A DNA stretch of 64,000 nt from Cucumis sativus (lineage: Eukaryota; Streptophyta; Magnoliopsida; Cucurbitales; Cucurbitaceae): NCBI RefSeq assembly GCF_000004075.3, contig NC_026655.2, forward strand, positions 20,693,489-20,757,488, written 5' to 3'. The notes beneath the pieces are model-generated. The model searched no databases. It worked only from the letters and a program-made list of their open reading frames with translations, and had not been told where the DNA came from. Positions 47,870 through 60,516 of this stretch are shown one piece after another. The position numbers and the translations under genes are program-made. Position 1 is the first letter of the stretch. Each line of letters opens with the position of its first letter.

Positions 47870-48240
47870 GTATAGAATATAGAATACAACAAAATTTTAG
47901 ATCTTATCCAATATCTATCAATAACATGATAGATCAATACATATAATTTTCATTTTTCAGATCAATACGTATAATTTTCATTTTTATGTAAATATTCAGT
48001 TAAATTTGTCTTTTTTATAATTTCTTAAATAAAATATATTGGTATATAGAGGCTATCTTTAAATATTACAAAATGAATAAATTTTTTTACAAATTAGTGT
48101 AAAATTTTGGATTTACTATATTTGTATGTTAATATTCTCTATCATTAATAAATATGAAATTTAAACTTTTGTTATCATTGATAGATATTTTTAAACAATT
48201 TACTTTAATTTTCTTAAATATGTTTATAAATTTTGAAAGT
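47870..48240. repeat. dispersed GATAGA repeat (copy 4)
   Basis: Carries ACAACAAAATTTTAG, ATATCTATCAATAACATGATAG, and later CTCTATCATTAATAAATATG and TTATCATTGATAGATATTT. More worn than the other copies. Confidence 0.4.
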
Positions 48241-49860
48241 ATATTTAGAAAACGGAAGGGGAATACTCTTCCCATCCCTCCCATGTTCTCTTTTTGGTCA
48301 ATCCTACCAGTTTCAAGAATGTTTCTATTTCATTTGTTTCATTATAGGTATGTCCATTTATGCTTTTTAGTTTGGATTTTTTTGTTGTTGTGAAACTCAC
48401 TATTTTCAAGAAATCTAAACATAAGTGATAATCAGTTGTTGAACTAAATTTTGAAATAATCCCACTGAATGGTATGAATTAATTTACTATAAAGTTTTGA
48501 AGTTTAATGGTTACATACTATGATAAGTTTCTCATAATGAAATCTTGCAAAAATTGTAAATTAAATATTTGGTCCATATATCTATAGGTCAATGTTAAAG
48601 AATGGAACTCCACCAACTTCAACAATATTCACTATTAAACTTTACATATTTATGGAGAATTTACATTTCTTATCTTTAGATTTTTCTCCCTCTCTAATGT
48701 TTTCGTAACTCTCAACTAAATAACTCTACACAAAATACTAGTTCTTCACTCTATCATATTAATCCTAGACTTGAAAGAATTCAACTCAACTCCCTTAAAC
48801 ATCCTCCTAACAAAATTAACATTATAGAGTTTTAAGAGTGCATAATTGATAATTTCCTTTTTACATTTACAAATCTCAGTTTTTTTAGAGGATGTTTCAA
48901 AATTTGTAACCAAACAACCCTTTATATTTAAAAATTATTTCAAGAACTAAGATATGATATGTAACCTCTACTAAATAAGTGATTGACCTCTCTTCTATCC
49001 TCCATTTTCATATATTCAATCTCACAATACTCGTTAAATGTTTGAATCTCTAGATCTAGATCTCGATCCCTAATTGTTGTAAAAAAAACACATATATAAT
49101 ATCAATGCATTAAACTAGAGTGTGATTTCATAGGCTAAGTAACCATAACAACCCAATAATTAAAATGAGTACTCATGGGCTAAGGTTAACCTGGATTGAA
49201 AATGAGTGAAAAGGTAGCTGATCAATAGGCATAGGGGAAGTTGATGAAACAAATTAAAATGTTCTTCATAATCTATCTTAAAAAACTTAGTACATGAATC
49301 CTTAGATATTATTGTAATGTGAAGTTTCTTAGAAGTATCATTATTTCACAATGCCATGCATCTTTATCTAATACTTTAGTGTTTTCCTTTATGGAATTTT
49401 CAATTGAGAAAAAGCTACAATATATAATACCATTTAAACAATATAATATAATTGAACACTTGCAACCAAATTATGAACTTTTTCAGGTAGATCATATAAG
49501 TAGAGAACATATAAATTATTGATCAGATAATAAATAACAAAAATGATCATCAAAGCCAAAGTTTTTTTTTTTTTTTTTTTTTAAATAATAATAATAATAA
49601 TAAGAAGTAGAAGAAGAATAAGTAGTCATGTAGGAAGAAGAAAAAACAAAATACCAAACAACTCTCTTCCTCCTGTGATCGCCAACAAAGTAGCTTTAAC
49701 TTGGTCCGATTTCATTATTTTGTCGTCTAAGGTCATCTTTATATATATATCGTACGTTTTGTAATATGCCAAAGAGTATTCGTTGCCCAAAATGAAGCAC
49801 GTGATCGAACAATTGTCGTTGTACGATCACGATCCACGTTCACATTTCTTCACTTCGGAG

Positions 49861-50112
49861 TCATCGATCCAGCTCCCGTAGAAAAACATTTGAGAAAACA
49901 TGGAAACGTCGAGCTACAACATAGAATAAAAGGGATGAAAGGGGAAGCCATGTGAAGATGATGATGAACAATGTGAGAAGAGAGATTAGAAGGGAATTAG
50001 GTTTTAGAGAAAAAAATGGGAGAAATGGGAGATGGTGGGGGGTTGGTTTTGATGTTGTGGAAGAATAGGATCTTCTAAGCATATGCTTCAAAGCAATAAC
50101 TAGTTGGTCCAT
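49861..50112 (-). CDS. possible small membrane protein (83 aa)
   Basis: An ORF with mixed rather than low-complexity composition. It has an amphipathic start (MDQLVIALKHMLRRSYSSTT), a Pro-rich bridge, one strong hydrophobic segment of about 20 residues (SLLTLFIIIFTWLPLSSLLF) that could cross a membrane once, and a basic tail ending FLRELDR. No family recognised, no intron needed. It may be a genuine small protein or chance; conservation is the deciding test. Confidence 0.4.
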   Translation of the reverse strand: MDQLVIALKHMLRRSYSSTTSKPTPHHLPFLPFFSLKPNSLLISLLTLFIIIFTWLPLSSLLFYVVARRFHVFSNVFLRELDR

Positions 50113-53100
50113 TTTCTCTCCACTTTATACTAACTTTTTGTTTATTTAATTATTAATCACATGTATATATGAGCCAAAAAGTGGTAAACCTTAACCTTAA
50201 AAACATTTCTTGTGTTATTAATTATTTCACCTTAAAACGTTTTGATATATATATATATTTATATATAATTTACACCTCATTCTTATAATCAATTAATGAT
50301 GCCATTTTTAGTTTCTGAAGATTAAATCTTGTAGAATGATTTTCGTTTTTTCTCAACTAAAAAGAGTATAATCCTTAACCAAATTACAATAGCATGAATT
50401 AGTTCCAAAATTAACTATTTTTTCTTTAAAAATTTAGTTTGATTTTTTAAAATATTGATACAAAGTACATAAAAAATAAAACTTTTAAAGATAAAAGGAG
50501 GTGTTTTGTAGAAAAGCTTAAAAAATTAATTAAGTATCCAACCAAACTAAGTATGATAATTAATTACAATTACAAAACATATTAAATAGATATTAAAAGA
50601 ATTAGAGAAATTAATGAATAATTTGGACATATATATTACCCTTTAGAATTATGTGTATTCTAAAACAAATCTTATATTTAAAAAATATAATGAATTTTTC
50701 ATATTCTATTATTTCACTTAGACATTGAGATAGATTTGAATTTTTTTTAGATATTTGGATTAATTTTGCTATTTTTAAAAAGGCTAATATTTTGTTTATA
50801 TTTTATAAAATAATTATCGAAAACATAAATGATATTTATATCAAACTATAGATATACTCATCCATTATTTTAATCCTCGTGCTTTTAACTTAATGGTTCA
50901 ATAAATTTTTTCTTTTTCAAATTCACTATTATTATTAATCCTCCAAAGTACACTTAATATTTCACTTAAAAAAAAGCACTATTTTATTTTCAATGTATTC
51001 TAAATGGGCACTTTCCACATTTGATGATATGAGAAAGCAGTATACACAATTTTTAATTATATATATTTTTGTAAGCCCGAAAAAAGTACCCTTTTAGTCA
51101 TATTTACATTCAGTCTCTAATATATTAAATTGATAATGTTAGTTCTTAAGCTTTCAAAATATGTGGTGACCAAATAATGTATGAATCTATTCTTAAAAAT
51201 TCGAAAACCAAAAAAATATTTTCGCCAACTTCTCAACTTTTAATTTAGTTGTCGAGACATTTAATACAAGAACACAAGGTGTAATAGCCCAGCAATTTAA
51301 AACCATGCTATTAATTATATTATAAACACATTTTCTTCTAGATCTTCATTATGAGAAGCACCATTTTTTAAATATCAACTTGATGGAATGGAATGAATGA
51401 TTTGAGCAAATTTAAAGGATTTTTTTAGATGAGAACAAAACTTTTCCAATTATATTAAATAAATCTGTATAAAATGTTTTGCTATTGGTTCGGTATTGTA
51501 TGTTAGTTTCATGACGAGATTCTTGCAAATATAGCAAAATTAGTTTTAGAAATTAGGCCCACGACACACTACTTTTGGATTTGCAAAAATTACAAAATTC
51601 AACTCCGACCCACATTTGAAAAAGACAAACTTACAAACCTATCCTCTAGAATTATAAACATTTTCACGCATCATTTGATATGTTGTTGATACACTTAATA
51701 TACTTCACTAGTACACTTCGATACATATCAACATCTTTAAAAATTGTTAATTCACCTCCCAAATCAGTCTCAACTATGGAAGAAGAAGTTGAATAATCAA
51801 TTAAACATCTAAAACTGTATATATAAAATGAGCAACTAAATGATATTGAGTGTATTGATCCTAACTAATGTCAAGAACTAAGTCACATCTTTATATATGA
51901 TTCAACTTGAATTTCAATACGTATCAAATTCATACAAAAAAAGAATCAAATTATGATATCACTAGCTCCATCAACCAAAACTCAATTTGTCTTTTAATCC
52001 ACGTAGCAGTGTCGCTCATCCATTAACCACATGAAGAAAAATGACTGCAAGCTTAACCATAACTACAATGAACTGCAACAATTTTGGAAAAATGAAAAAT
52101 ACGTAGTAAGTGTATTAGTCAACTAATACATATAATATAAGTTCATTGTATCACTGATATAAAAAACTGATACACATTTATAAAATAAAAAATAGAACCA
52201 AATATAAATAAATAAAACAAAGTTTTGCAAATCCCCTTTCGGTAAAAGAGATGAGGAACAAATAACAAATAAATAAAAGAGATGAGGAAGAACAAATCGT
52301 AGCCTTAATTTTGGATAGATGATGATCGATTCATAGAAGAAGAAAGAAAAAAGATGATGATCAACGTCCCTTACCAATTTCGAACACCAAAATATAAAAG
52401 AATATTAGGGCTTTAAAAAAGAATATATGAAGAAATACAAACTTGAAGAAGAATGATGGAGAAGAGACGTAGCAAAGAGGAGAAACCAATAATGGTAGAG
52501 ATTGAAGAGTGATAGAGAAGACCATGAAGAGGAAGAGAAAATAAAAGAGAGAACGAAGGAAAAGAGAAAAAAGTGGAGATTTAGAGATGGACATTTTTAG
52601 AATAGCAAAAAGATTAAAATATAAAATATCAACAAAAAATTAGAAAGTTGATATATTTGGAAAATTGAAAAGCTTAGTGTTAATATTGCTAAATGATATA
52701 TGTATTGTGTCATCCAATACAATTTTCCTTTAAAATATCTTAAATATTTCGATAAACTACATGCAGTTGTGTACATTTTTATATCTACAATATATTAAAC
52801 CCGATAGACGCAAGGTTTTAGGCTTGAAGTAAAAAAAGATTGTAAAACTATAAAAATATCACATTTTTTTTCGTTGTTTAATGTATTTTTTACATTATCA
52901 CATATTTAAAGCTTATTATTTATTGTTAACATGAGCATAACTCGATTGATATAAATGCGTGTTTTAACTTTGTAGTATGAAATTTGATTTGTCACCCATA
53001 CATTGTTAAAAAGAAACAAAAGATTCATTTTATTTATTCATCTGCAACATTATTTATTTATCTAAATTTCAAAGTAAAAGTACCGTGGATACAAACTCCA

Positions 53101-53730
53101 ATCCAATCTACTATTGTACATTTTTTAAAGTTATACTATTCAACACTTTTTGATTACTAACACATTCAAACATTAAATTTATCGTCAAACATGCGATTAA
53201 TTGGGATATGTAATTAGTTAGATACTTTTATTGGTTTGAAGGGTATTATTATTGTCACTACCTAAAATCTATAGGACAGAGAAGTAGAAACCAACCATAG
53301 AAGCCCTCACCAACAAAGAAAGAGGCAAGCCAATCAAACACAACCATATAAGGCCCTTCCTCCAAAGGCCAAACAATTAATACTTTTGTACAAGAATGAA
53401 ACGTTTATATTATATATTTTATCGTTTTTTTTAATAAAATATAAGTAATTAGGCTAAGAAGTGAAGAGGCAGACACGTTGCGTTCCACGTTTTCCTTTTC
53501 TCTTCTCCTTCTCCATTCACGTTTTCTCTTTCTCTTTTTCATTCATGTTTTCCTCTCTTCTTAGTTCTCCACCTCCTGCCGTATCTCTATCTCACATCTA
53601 AGATTTCAGTTCGTCTTCTTCCTCATCTTCACCATTCGTTCGACTCTTCGGCGTCTCCTCCCTCTCTTTGTCGTTCGTCAAATCTCAGTCTCCTCAACTT
53701 TCGACAATCATTAGAATTTAGAAAAAAAAA
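50113..53730. other. intergenic, no supportable gene
   Basis: AT-rich. Low-complexity minus-strand ORFs at 52.1-52.6 kb are Phe/Leu/Ser-rich reads of A-rich DNA and are not credible. A SINE-like copy sits at 52930, and a pyrimidine-rich 5'-UTR-like tract with no gene after it runs from about 53,480 to 53,710. Confidence 0.45.
52930..53022 (+). mobile_element. SINE-like element, diverged
   Basis: GAGCATAACTCGATTGATATAA (box A region), GAAATTTGATTTGTCACCCAT (box B region), CATTGTTAAAAAGAAACAAA (tail). Same layout as the element at 39.8 kb. Confidence 0.45.
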
Positions 53731-53734
53731 TACA

Positions 53735-53880
53735 ACCCCATAATCCAGCCCAACCCATATGAGTTGGGTTGGAAGCTTAATTCGAGGTATTCAGGTTGCC
53801 AACCCAAATAATCAGAAAATATGGATTGGATTGAAAATGTCTCTCAATCCAACCCGATTACACCCCTATTGTTAAGGATA
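53735..53880. repeat. hAT-like repeat with GGGTTGG motifs
   Basis: Contains a CCAACCCATATGAGTTGGGTTGG palindrome-like core and ends CCAACCCGATTACACCCCTA, the reverse of a TAGGGGTGTAATCGGGTTGG end common to non-autonomous hAT elements. Related to 18515-18630. Confidence 0.4.
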
Positions 53881-53904
53881 TCGATGTCTTGGTTTTGTCT
53901 ACAC

Positions 53905-54000
53905 AGGTGGTGTTCATCTTTGCAAATGGTTTGGTCCATCGATTAGCTCAAACTGCTCTTACGCGTGCTAATTAAGAGTATTGGTCAATTGGAGTGAGTT
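53905..54000 (+). pseudogene. RNase H (RVT_3-like) relic
   Basis: Reads VVFIFANGLVHRLAQTALTR with a stop soon after, then YWSI. The AN-x-x-H-x-LA-x-x-AL pattern is that of the C-terminal end of plant LINE-associated RNase H domains. Very short, so tentative. Confidence 0.35.
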
Positions 54001-54938
54001 TTTTGACCAAATCACCACTGAACCAACTATGATCGGTTTAGTAAATTTTCAAACCACCTACACCATGAAGGAGTACAAATAGACCTTTAATAGGTTGATC
54101 GGTCAAATTATATCAATTTAAGCTTTGAAACATTTTTAAAATGTTATTGATTTGTATTTTTTTAATTCAAACTGACATCGACCAAACCCAACCTTATTTT
54201 CGATTGATCACTCTCAACTCGGTCAGTTTTGGTTGATCGACTCGATTTTTCGATCTTTTATGTTCATCCGTAATTGCGAAAGAAGGAATAAGAGTGTGCT
54301 ATGGTTGTGCCGGATTGGATTGCCACTTCCTTTATTGATGAGGCTTGTTTGGTTGTTGATTAGGTCTTGAATGAATTTCCCATTAAAAAGAAAGAAACCT
54401 AGGCCAAACACAAACTTATGCCATAGGACTAAAAATGTGATTTTTACCTATAATATTTATACTCTTTTAATTTCTTCTCGGAATGCTTTTGCTTTCTAGT
54501 GTTCCAAAACTACTCTTACCTTAAATAATGAATAAAAATGGGTATGCAAATTACAAAAATCAACCTCAAATGTGAGGATAGTTGCAATTACATCCTCAAA
54601 CTTTTAACAGCAAAAGTTGACATCTTACTTTTACAAGTGCCAAAATAAAATTCGATTTTACAATATTTGTAGAAATTAAACTTTTAAATTATAAAAATTA
54701 CTAAACTCCAAAATCTACTATTGTCACAATTATATAAGTTTGATGCTCTAATTTCAACACTCATACAAGTTTGAATGAATAATTACAACTACCACTACCA
54801 ACATATACGTTACATACAAATTTGGGAGGTGAGAAAGAAAAATTTGTACGAAAAGTAAATTCAATATCCAATAATAATAAAATAAAAAATAGAAAAAGAA
54901 TTTGGGTGGAATAAGCAACAAAGAAAAAAAAAGAGAAA
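54001..54938. other. intergenic downstream of the ZAT-like gene
   Basis: AT-rich, with several GGTTGATCGGTC-like motifs (54090-54250) that may be a small repeat; the right end is the 3' UTR of the zinc-finger gene. No other gene seen. Confidence 0.45.
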
Positions 54939-55373
54939 TTAATAAAAACAATTTACAAAAGGAGTGGTCAATTGCAATTTCAAATTGTTCTCTATTGGCG
55001 TTAAGTTCAAATCCAAACCAAAACCCCTTTTTCCACCGGCGTCAGATTTCTCCACCACCACGGTTGTGGTGGAGGTGCGGTGGCGCCTCATGTGGCCGCC
55101 CAACGCTTGACCTATCGGAAAATGAAGCCCACAAATGGGACATTCATGGGCCTTGGGCTTTGTTGGTGGGTCTTTCGAATTGGGCTTCTTGTGGCTGGCC
55201 CTATGCCCTCCCAGAGCTTGAAACGATGAAAATTCCCTATTACACGTTTTACACACAAACACTTTGCCGGAATCCCCCGCCGGAGCACTATTATTCCGCC
55301 ATGGCTCCTCCACTTTGGACATACAATCCACCATATCTAAAACTTGAAACTCTCCTTCCCTTTCCCTCTTCAT
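54939..55373 (-). CDS. C2H2 zinc-finger repressor, ZAT11/ZAT12-like
   Basis: Intronless 144-aa C1-2i-type regulator, expected in the nucleus. Two fingers carry the plant QALGGH signature: C41, C44, H57, H61 ([14 protein letters not shown]) and C78, C81, H94, H98 ([14 protein letters not shown]). An EAR repression motif DLNLTP lies at 121-126 and an LKLQL follows. A short hydrophobic stretch [11 protein letters not shown] near the N-terminus resembles the L-box region. I chose the ATG at 55373 because the in-frame extension to 55502 is low-complexity 5' UTR. Relatives are stress-induced repressors; exact orthology is not decided. Confidence 0.93.
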   Translation of the reverse strand: MKREREGEFQVLDMVDCMSKVEEPWRNNSAPAGDSGKVFVCKTCNREFSSFQALGGHRASHKKPNSKDPPTKPKAHECPICGLHFPIGQALGGHMRRHRTSTTTVVVEKSDAGGKRGFGLDLNLTPIENNLKLQLTTPFVNCFY

Positions 55374-55484
55374 AAATTTTGGATCTAATAATTCTAGACG
55401 GAACATGAACACAGTATTGAATTTGTAAATTGAGAGGAGTTGGAAGGAAATGGAAAATAATGGGAGGGAGTTGGGGAGAAAGGT

Positions 55485-55490
55485 CTTATA
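55485..55490 (-). promoter_or_regulatory. probable TATA box of the ZAT-like gene
   Basis: TATAAG on the minus strand about 112 bp before the start codon; no better candidate nearby. Confidence 0.5.
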
Positions 55491-55796
55491 GGAAAGAAAC
55501 ACAATGTTAGATTTTGAGAGGAAATGACGGATTTATCCTTGGGAGTAATGGGGTGTATGCGCAGAGAGAAAGTTGTTAAAGGGAGGGGTAGTGCTGGAAA
55601 TTCAGACCAAGTTGCGTGATAGGGTTTAGGGTTAGATGAGCAAAACTTGAGGTGGAAGTTGAAGAGTACGAATAAAGTACGGTTTTGACTAATTTGTCGT
55701 GGAATTTTTATTGCTCCAAAAAAAAAAACTATACCAATTTATAAATTGATTATTAATATTTTTGTTTTTAATTCAAAACACCAAACCTTACGTTAC

Positions 55797-55858
55797 ACAA
55801 TTACATCTTTATTTTCTTCCTCGAGATACAATTACATCTTTATTTTCTTCCTCGAGAT
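55797..55858. repeat. perfect 31-bp tandem duplication
   Basis: 55797-55827 and 55828-55858 are identical, each containing ACATCTTTATTTTCTTCCTC. Identity implies a recent event. Confidence 0.95.
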
Positions 55859-56934
55859 AGACCTAATAAAAATGAAAGTCGGAGTAGAGAAACATATTTC
55901 ACCTAACTTAGATTTACCTCTACCTTGTTATTACTATTAGAATTATTTCCATGTACAACCTAAAATGAACCTAATATCATCTTCTATCTATAACACTACC
56001 ATTTTAATTAATTAACAAATATTCTTATATTCTTAAACATTTTTGGTATGAAGTTCAAATCTTTATACCATGATGTATTTTAAAATATCTCATTAATCTC
56101 ATGATATGGTTGGATATAAATTTCAATGTGAAAGGTGGAAAACTCAATTCATTCAACTTTTAGCATAATGACTTTGGAAGAAAGACTAATTAATATATAG
56201 AATAGTATTTCGGGTTCTTCGTGATCATTAGATTTTTCAAGGAATATATAATATGAATGCAAATTTTCAACCTACCTTATCTACTTTCAAGTAATTATGA
56301 AGTAGAGATAAACTCAAATTCATTAGAAATCTATTTTGATAGATAAACCACACGTAATTTTTTTTTAACCATATCGAATCTGACCTAACTAGTATACAAA
56401 TGCGTTAGTTTTTTAAAAAATTATCTACAAAATCGTCTTTCTATTTTATAATGCTTAAAATTTATTCTTTTTAAATTCGACATATTAGTTCGTGGAAATT
56501 TCAAATTTTAAGATTTGAAACAGTTGCATGAGATTTTTTTTCTTAAATTTTGAGTTAATGTTTTTAGTGATGCTCAGTTTTAATTTTTAGATTTTGATTT
56601 AGTGGTCGATTTCAATGTTGTTAGGATTTAGGATTGAAGATTCAAGTTGGAATTTAAGATTGAAGAATGCATAATGTTGAGGAGGTTGTTCTTTGTCTGT
56701 TTTTTGTTATTCAAAATAACATAAAACTATGTTGGAACTTTGTATTAATTTATATTGTATGTATAGATTGTAGATTGTATGTATGTTTGATATTAAATTT
56801 CTTGTATATTTTAGAATTACAATATGTTATTGAAGCAACAAAGAAAGAAAAGAAAGGGTATGGAAAAACTATAAAGAACTTAACTGCAAAAATTTCCTTC
56901 GACTACGTTTGAGGACCTCGAATCCAAGAGTAGG
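55859..56934. other. intergenic, no gene seen
   Basis: AT-rich; no motif-bearing ORF. Confidence 0.45.
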
Positions 56935-56946
56935 GACATGGACAAA

Positions 56947-57143
56947 ATGTGCAAAGAGAGAAGTTGAATATTATTACAAGCTGCGTCGAAGAAATATGAG
57001 GTTGCTTCAAAGAGAAACGATCATTGCTCTAGTGTTCCAGAAAATTGATTGAAAAAGAGAGCAATATGGTCGTTTCTATGAAGCAACCTCAGATTTTTTT
57101 CAACGCAGGTTGTAATAATGTTCAACTTCCCTCTTTGCACATT
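56947..57143. repeat. long imperfect hairpin (~85-bp arms)
   Basis: Left arm 56947-57030 and right arm 57059-57143 pair nearly end to end: AATGTGCAAAGAG, AAGTTGAA.ATTATTACAA, TGAGGTTGCTTCA and GAAACGA..ATTGCTCT occur in both once the right arm is reversed. The loop is about 28 nt. It could be a foldback element, an inverted captured gene piece or a small-RNA precursor. Confidence 0.75.
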
Positions 57144-57399
57144 CCGCTCACGTCCGTATGATCATACTAGACAATTATGCTAAGGCAATATTTTTTAATT
57201 TTTAGTTTTTATTATTCATGTAATTTCTGCACCTACGTATGCGTACTTTTTTAATATTTGAATTAATTTGAATTAATTTTAATATAATTTTGATTTGATA
57301 TTTTAATTTTACGTTACCTATTTTACAATTTCTATCGAAAGTAAATCGAATTTGATCTTAATACAACAAAAAAAAAATTATAATAAAAAAATATATGGT

Positions 57400-57748
57400 A
57401 AAAGGGTTTTTTCTGACATAGATGCCGCGTCACATGAAGCTATGCTGACATTGCGTCGGCTTTGACTTCCACAACACTTTGACTCCACGTCGGCATCAGT
57501 ATATTGCCGACGTTCCGTCCCAACGTTGACATTAATATATTGCGAACGTGTTGACCTTGTCAGCAAAACACGCGTCAGTCAAAAGTCTATACCAATGTCT
57601 TCACGTTCCTGCGTCGACATTACCTCTTACGACATGTTATTTATGATGTTTTTGCCAACATGCCCTCTTGCGTCGTGGTAGTCTTTGACGATGCACTATG
57701 ACTTTCTGACAACGCGCGACTGCATCGGCAAAACTCCAAATTCTTGTA
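57400..57748. mobile_element. CACTA-type terminus with subterminal repeats
   Basis: The right end, reversed, reads CTCTACAAGAATTTGG, one base from the CACTACAAGAA terminus of CACTA elements. Inside it, CpG-rich GTCGGCA / GCCGACG / GCGTCG motifs repeat in both orientations over about 320 bp, unlike the surrounding AT-rich DNA. The other end and any transposase were not found. Confidence 0.6.
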
Positions 57749-59368
57749 GAGGACACAAAGTAGTTTCACGGATTAAAAAATTACACTCATTAGATACGAT
57801 ATACAACAACATACAATGAACTTCTCTTTAACTTTATAAGTGTTAATTTTGGGAGAAAATCAACTTTAAAAACCGACCCACTGATTTTCATGAAAATCAA
57901 AGACAAATATTGTGGTGTGGGCGCAACTGGCCGTCTCTTTAATTCTTTTGTCATAATTAACTCAAGTTGATACCAAATTTCTTATGCATATTCGTTATGA
58001 TGGCTTTTGGTCTATAACTTGACTTTATAAGGTGGACCAAACACCTCATTTCTAATCTATCTATGGTCACGATTCAATATTTCATGCCTCCAAATATGAG
58101 CAGTAGAGGTAATCTTTGCAAGTCAAGATGTTCATGTTTACATTATTTACATGTATCATAATCCTAACAATCTCGTCATGACAAGTCCTTTTTTTTTTTC
58201 TTAACATGAATGGACAGTAAAGATTGACCAAACATTATTCATACTGATTGATTGATTTTTTCTTTTGGACAACATTCATGAGTTGATGCAATTGTCTTTA
58301 ATTTATGAATTAATAACAATCCATTTATATTGGACAATTTTTTTTAGTATAAATGATGCTTCACTTAGAAATTGTTATAATAATTATTAGTAAATAATTA
58401 TTTTATATTATAAATATGAGTAGAATAGATGTATTGTTATATTTAGTATTTGTTGACAAGTTTCATTTCCTCCACATTCCATTCCATTGTCATCCGTCAT
58501 TTTTGTTCGCATCTAATATATACATTTTATTTATATCATATTTTCTCGATTTTCCTATTTTCTCTTATTTTTATATTTTATATCTTATCATATTATTTTT
58601 TTGAAAAATTGTAATATTTTTTGTGTTCCCACTATGGCTAGTATGTTATTATTTTCATATTTTTTAAAGTTCTAATATTGAATTATTAAAGTATGTAATA
58701 TATTGATTTCGAATGGTAATAATAATAATAAAATTGTAAGTTAAACATGTGTTTACTGATTTTCATACTTTCTCTAATCTGAACTTTCAAATGTGTTTTA
58801 TTTTTGTTTTAGATTTTATTTTTCTTCACAAATTTACTAATATCAAGTTTTTAAATTTTTTATGTGATATATTGATGTTATCATCGATACTTCAATGTGT
58901 TCATAAAAAGTTACGTATGTATTTCTATTTTATCTAAAAAATTAAAACCTACCTACAATATTTTTAATATTTAAATGTTTTACAAAATTTCTAAAAGAAA
59001 TTGAGAATTCAACGTTTTCATCAACACCCAACATCTTAGACTTGATCATAAAGACTCAAATAATTTAGATTTTTAATAGAAGAGTCAAATGTCCAAATCT
59101 CTCACCCCATGTGTTCTTATGCTAAAAAAGAATCATAAATGTTGCATTAAAAAACAGTTGGCCCATTGTCATATTTCATTAGGTAAGTTAAATTAATGAA
59201 CAATGGCCTTGTTAAGGACTTGAAAACTTTATAAATTTAGATAATTTAGTACGTGATATAACATTTAAGGATAGGTCTAAACTATTCTAAAATTATATTC
59301 TAAGATTATAACGTGTAGTAAATAATTTACTACCCTTTTTCTATTTTGAAATAATTTACAACTCAAAT
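57749..59368. other. intergenic, no gene seen
   Basis: AT-rich; nothing recognised. Confidence 0.45.
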
Positions 59369-59412
59369 ATAAGATCATGATAATCAACTTATAAGATCAT
59401 GATAATCAACTT
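59369..59412. repeat. perfect 22-bp tandem duplication
   Basis: ATAAGATCATGATAATCAACTT-type unit repeated twice without change (59369-59390, 59391-59412). Confidence 0.95.
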
Positions 59413-59768
59413 ATTGCTGGAGAGTCCTTAAAAGTTTAATTAGTATATTATAAAAATGAAAATTTCAAGGAGAAACAAAAGTTAAAGTTTAAATGAAACA
59501 TTTTCAAATCTAATAGATTCTATAAAAGATGAACACCTACAAATTTTTCTCTCTCTGGTAACATATATGGTTGATAGAATATGAATTTGTTACATCTGTA
59601 AATATATTTAAATAATTACCCATTTAAATCTCACTTGGACAATTTTGACTCCTAAAATTTGATAATCTATATTCCTTTTTATTCATTGAAAAAAATGCAT
59701 CCATTTCATGTTTGACATAATAGAAATCCTAATTGTATCATGTTTTAAATCTAATATTTGTGTGGTTC

Positions 59769-59870
59769 ATATATGAACTTCTATGACATCCACATATTTG
59801 TACCATTGATATTTGAACTTCTATTATATAACATATTTGTACCACTGATATTTGAACTTCTATGATATCT
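59769..59870. repeat. 39-40-bp tandem repeat, ~2.6 copies
   Basis: Units start near 59769, 59809 and 59848, each with TTGAACTTCTAT and CATATTTGTACCA.TG. Confidence 0.85.
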
Positions 59871-60336
59871 ATAACTATATCTATATATATATATCTCCAT
59901 TGCCATGAAGAGTGTATTAACAATCTTGAGGCCAACTGTTCGATTCTACAACCCCACATATCAAGTCATGTCAGCTCTTATTAAGCAATTGACTAATGGT
60001 CTTTTTAGAGTCTATTTGAAACAAAGCTCCCAAAAAAAATAAAAAAGAGAGAAAATTATTCCAATTAGAAAAGAAAAATGCAAACAGGCAGGCAAAATGA
60101 AAATGATAGGAGTTGAAACTTGCATGTAACGCTGTAATTCCATACTGTTCACAGCAAAAGAACAAAAACCACAGCTCATATACTAATAACTTGTGTGTTT
60201 TGTAATTTCCCTCTTTCAATGTTCATAAGACAAATTTCAGATCATTGGACCTGAATCAATTCATCAATCACTCCCCAATAAATGACTAAAGCATCAATTG
60301 ATGATATGTACATGCGGCAGAAGCTTAATCCCATAA

Positions 60337-60440
60337 TTTTTTTTTTTTTGAAAAGGAGTCATAATTCAATTTGCGATGGAAGATTTGAACTTGAAACCTC
60401 TTATCCTTTGGTACATAGGTGCCAGTTGAGCTGACCTCAT
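60337..60440 (-). mobile_element. short tRNA-derived SINE with poly(A)
   Basis: On the minus strand: box A GGTCAGCTCAACTGGCACC, box B CAAGTTCAAATCTTCC about 35 nt later, an AT-rich body of ~40 nt and an A-run (T at 60337-60349 on plus). This layout is that of a minimal SINE. It lies just downstream of the ALP1-like stop codon. Confidence 0.6.
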
Positions 60441-60516
60441 GTTGGCACTTAATCTCATCATTTGAACATTGTAGAATATAAAAGAATAGTAAATATGGTA
60501 ACCAAGCCTCTCAGTT

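Larger units (their letters stand above)
46338..49860. other. intergenic, repeats only
   Basis: Starts with the RPS15a 3' UTR. Holds a 27-bp direct repeat (46886 and 46949), a (GAAAA)n tract (47509-47545), a GATAGA-family repeat at about 47870-48240, and poly(T)/(AAT)n at 49561-49616. No gene recognised. Confidence 0.5.

Noticed and set aside
52123..52594. Two Phe/Leu-rich minus-strand ORFs
   Set aside because: Composition follows the A-rich purine sequence; no motif, no splice model.
53480..53710. Pyrimidine-rich 5'-UTR-like tract
   Set aside because: Looks like a plant leader, but no start codon or coding exon follows; a hAT-like repeat does instead.
56947..57143. MicroRNA gene
   Set aside because: The hairpin is plausible but I recognise no known mature miRNA and arms pair over too long and uniform a stretch to call it; left as a hairpin repeat.
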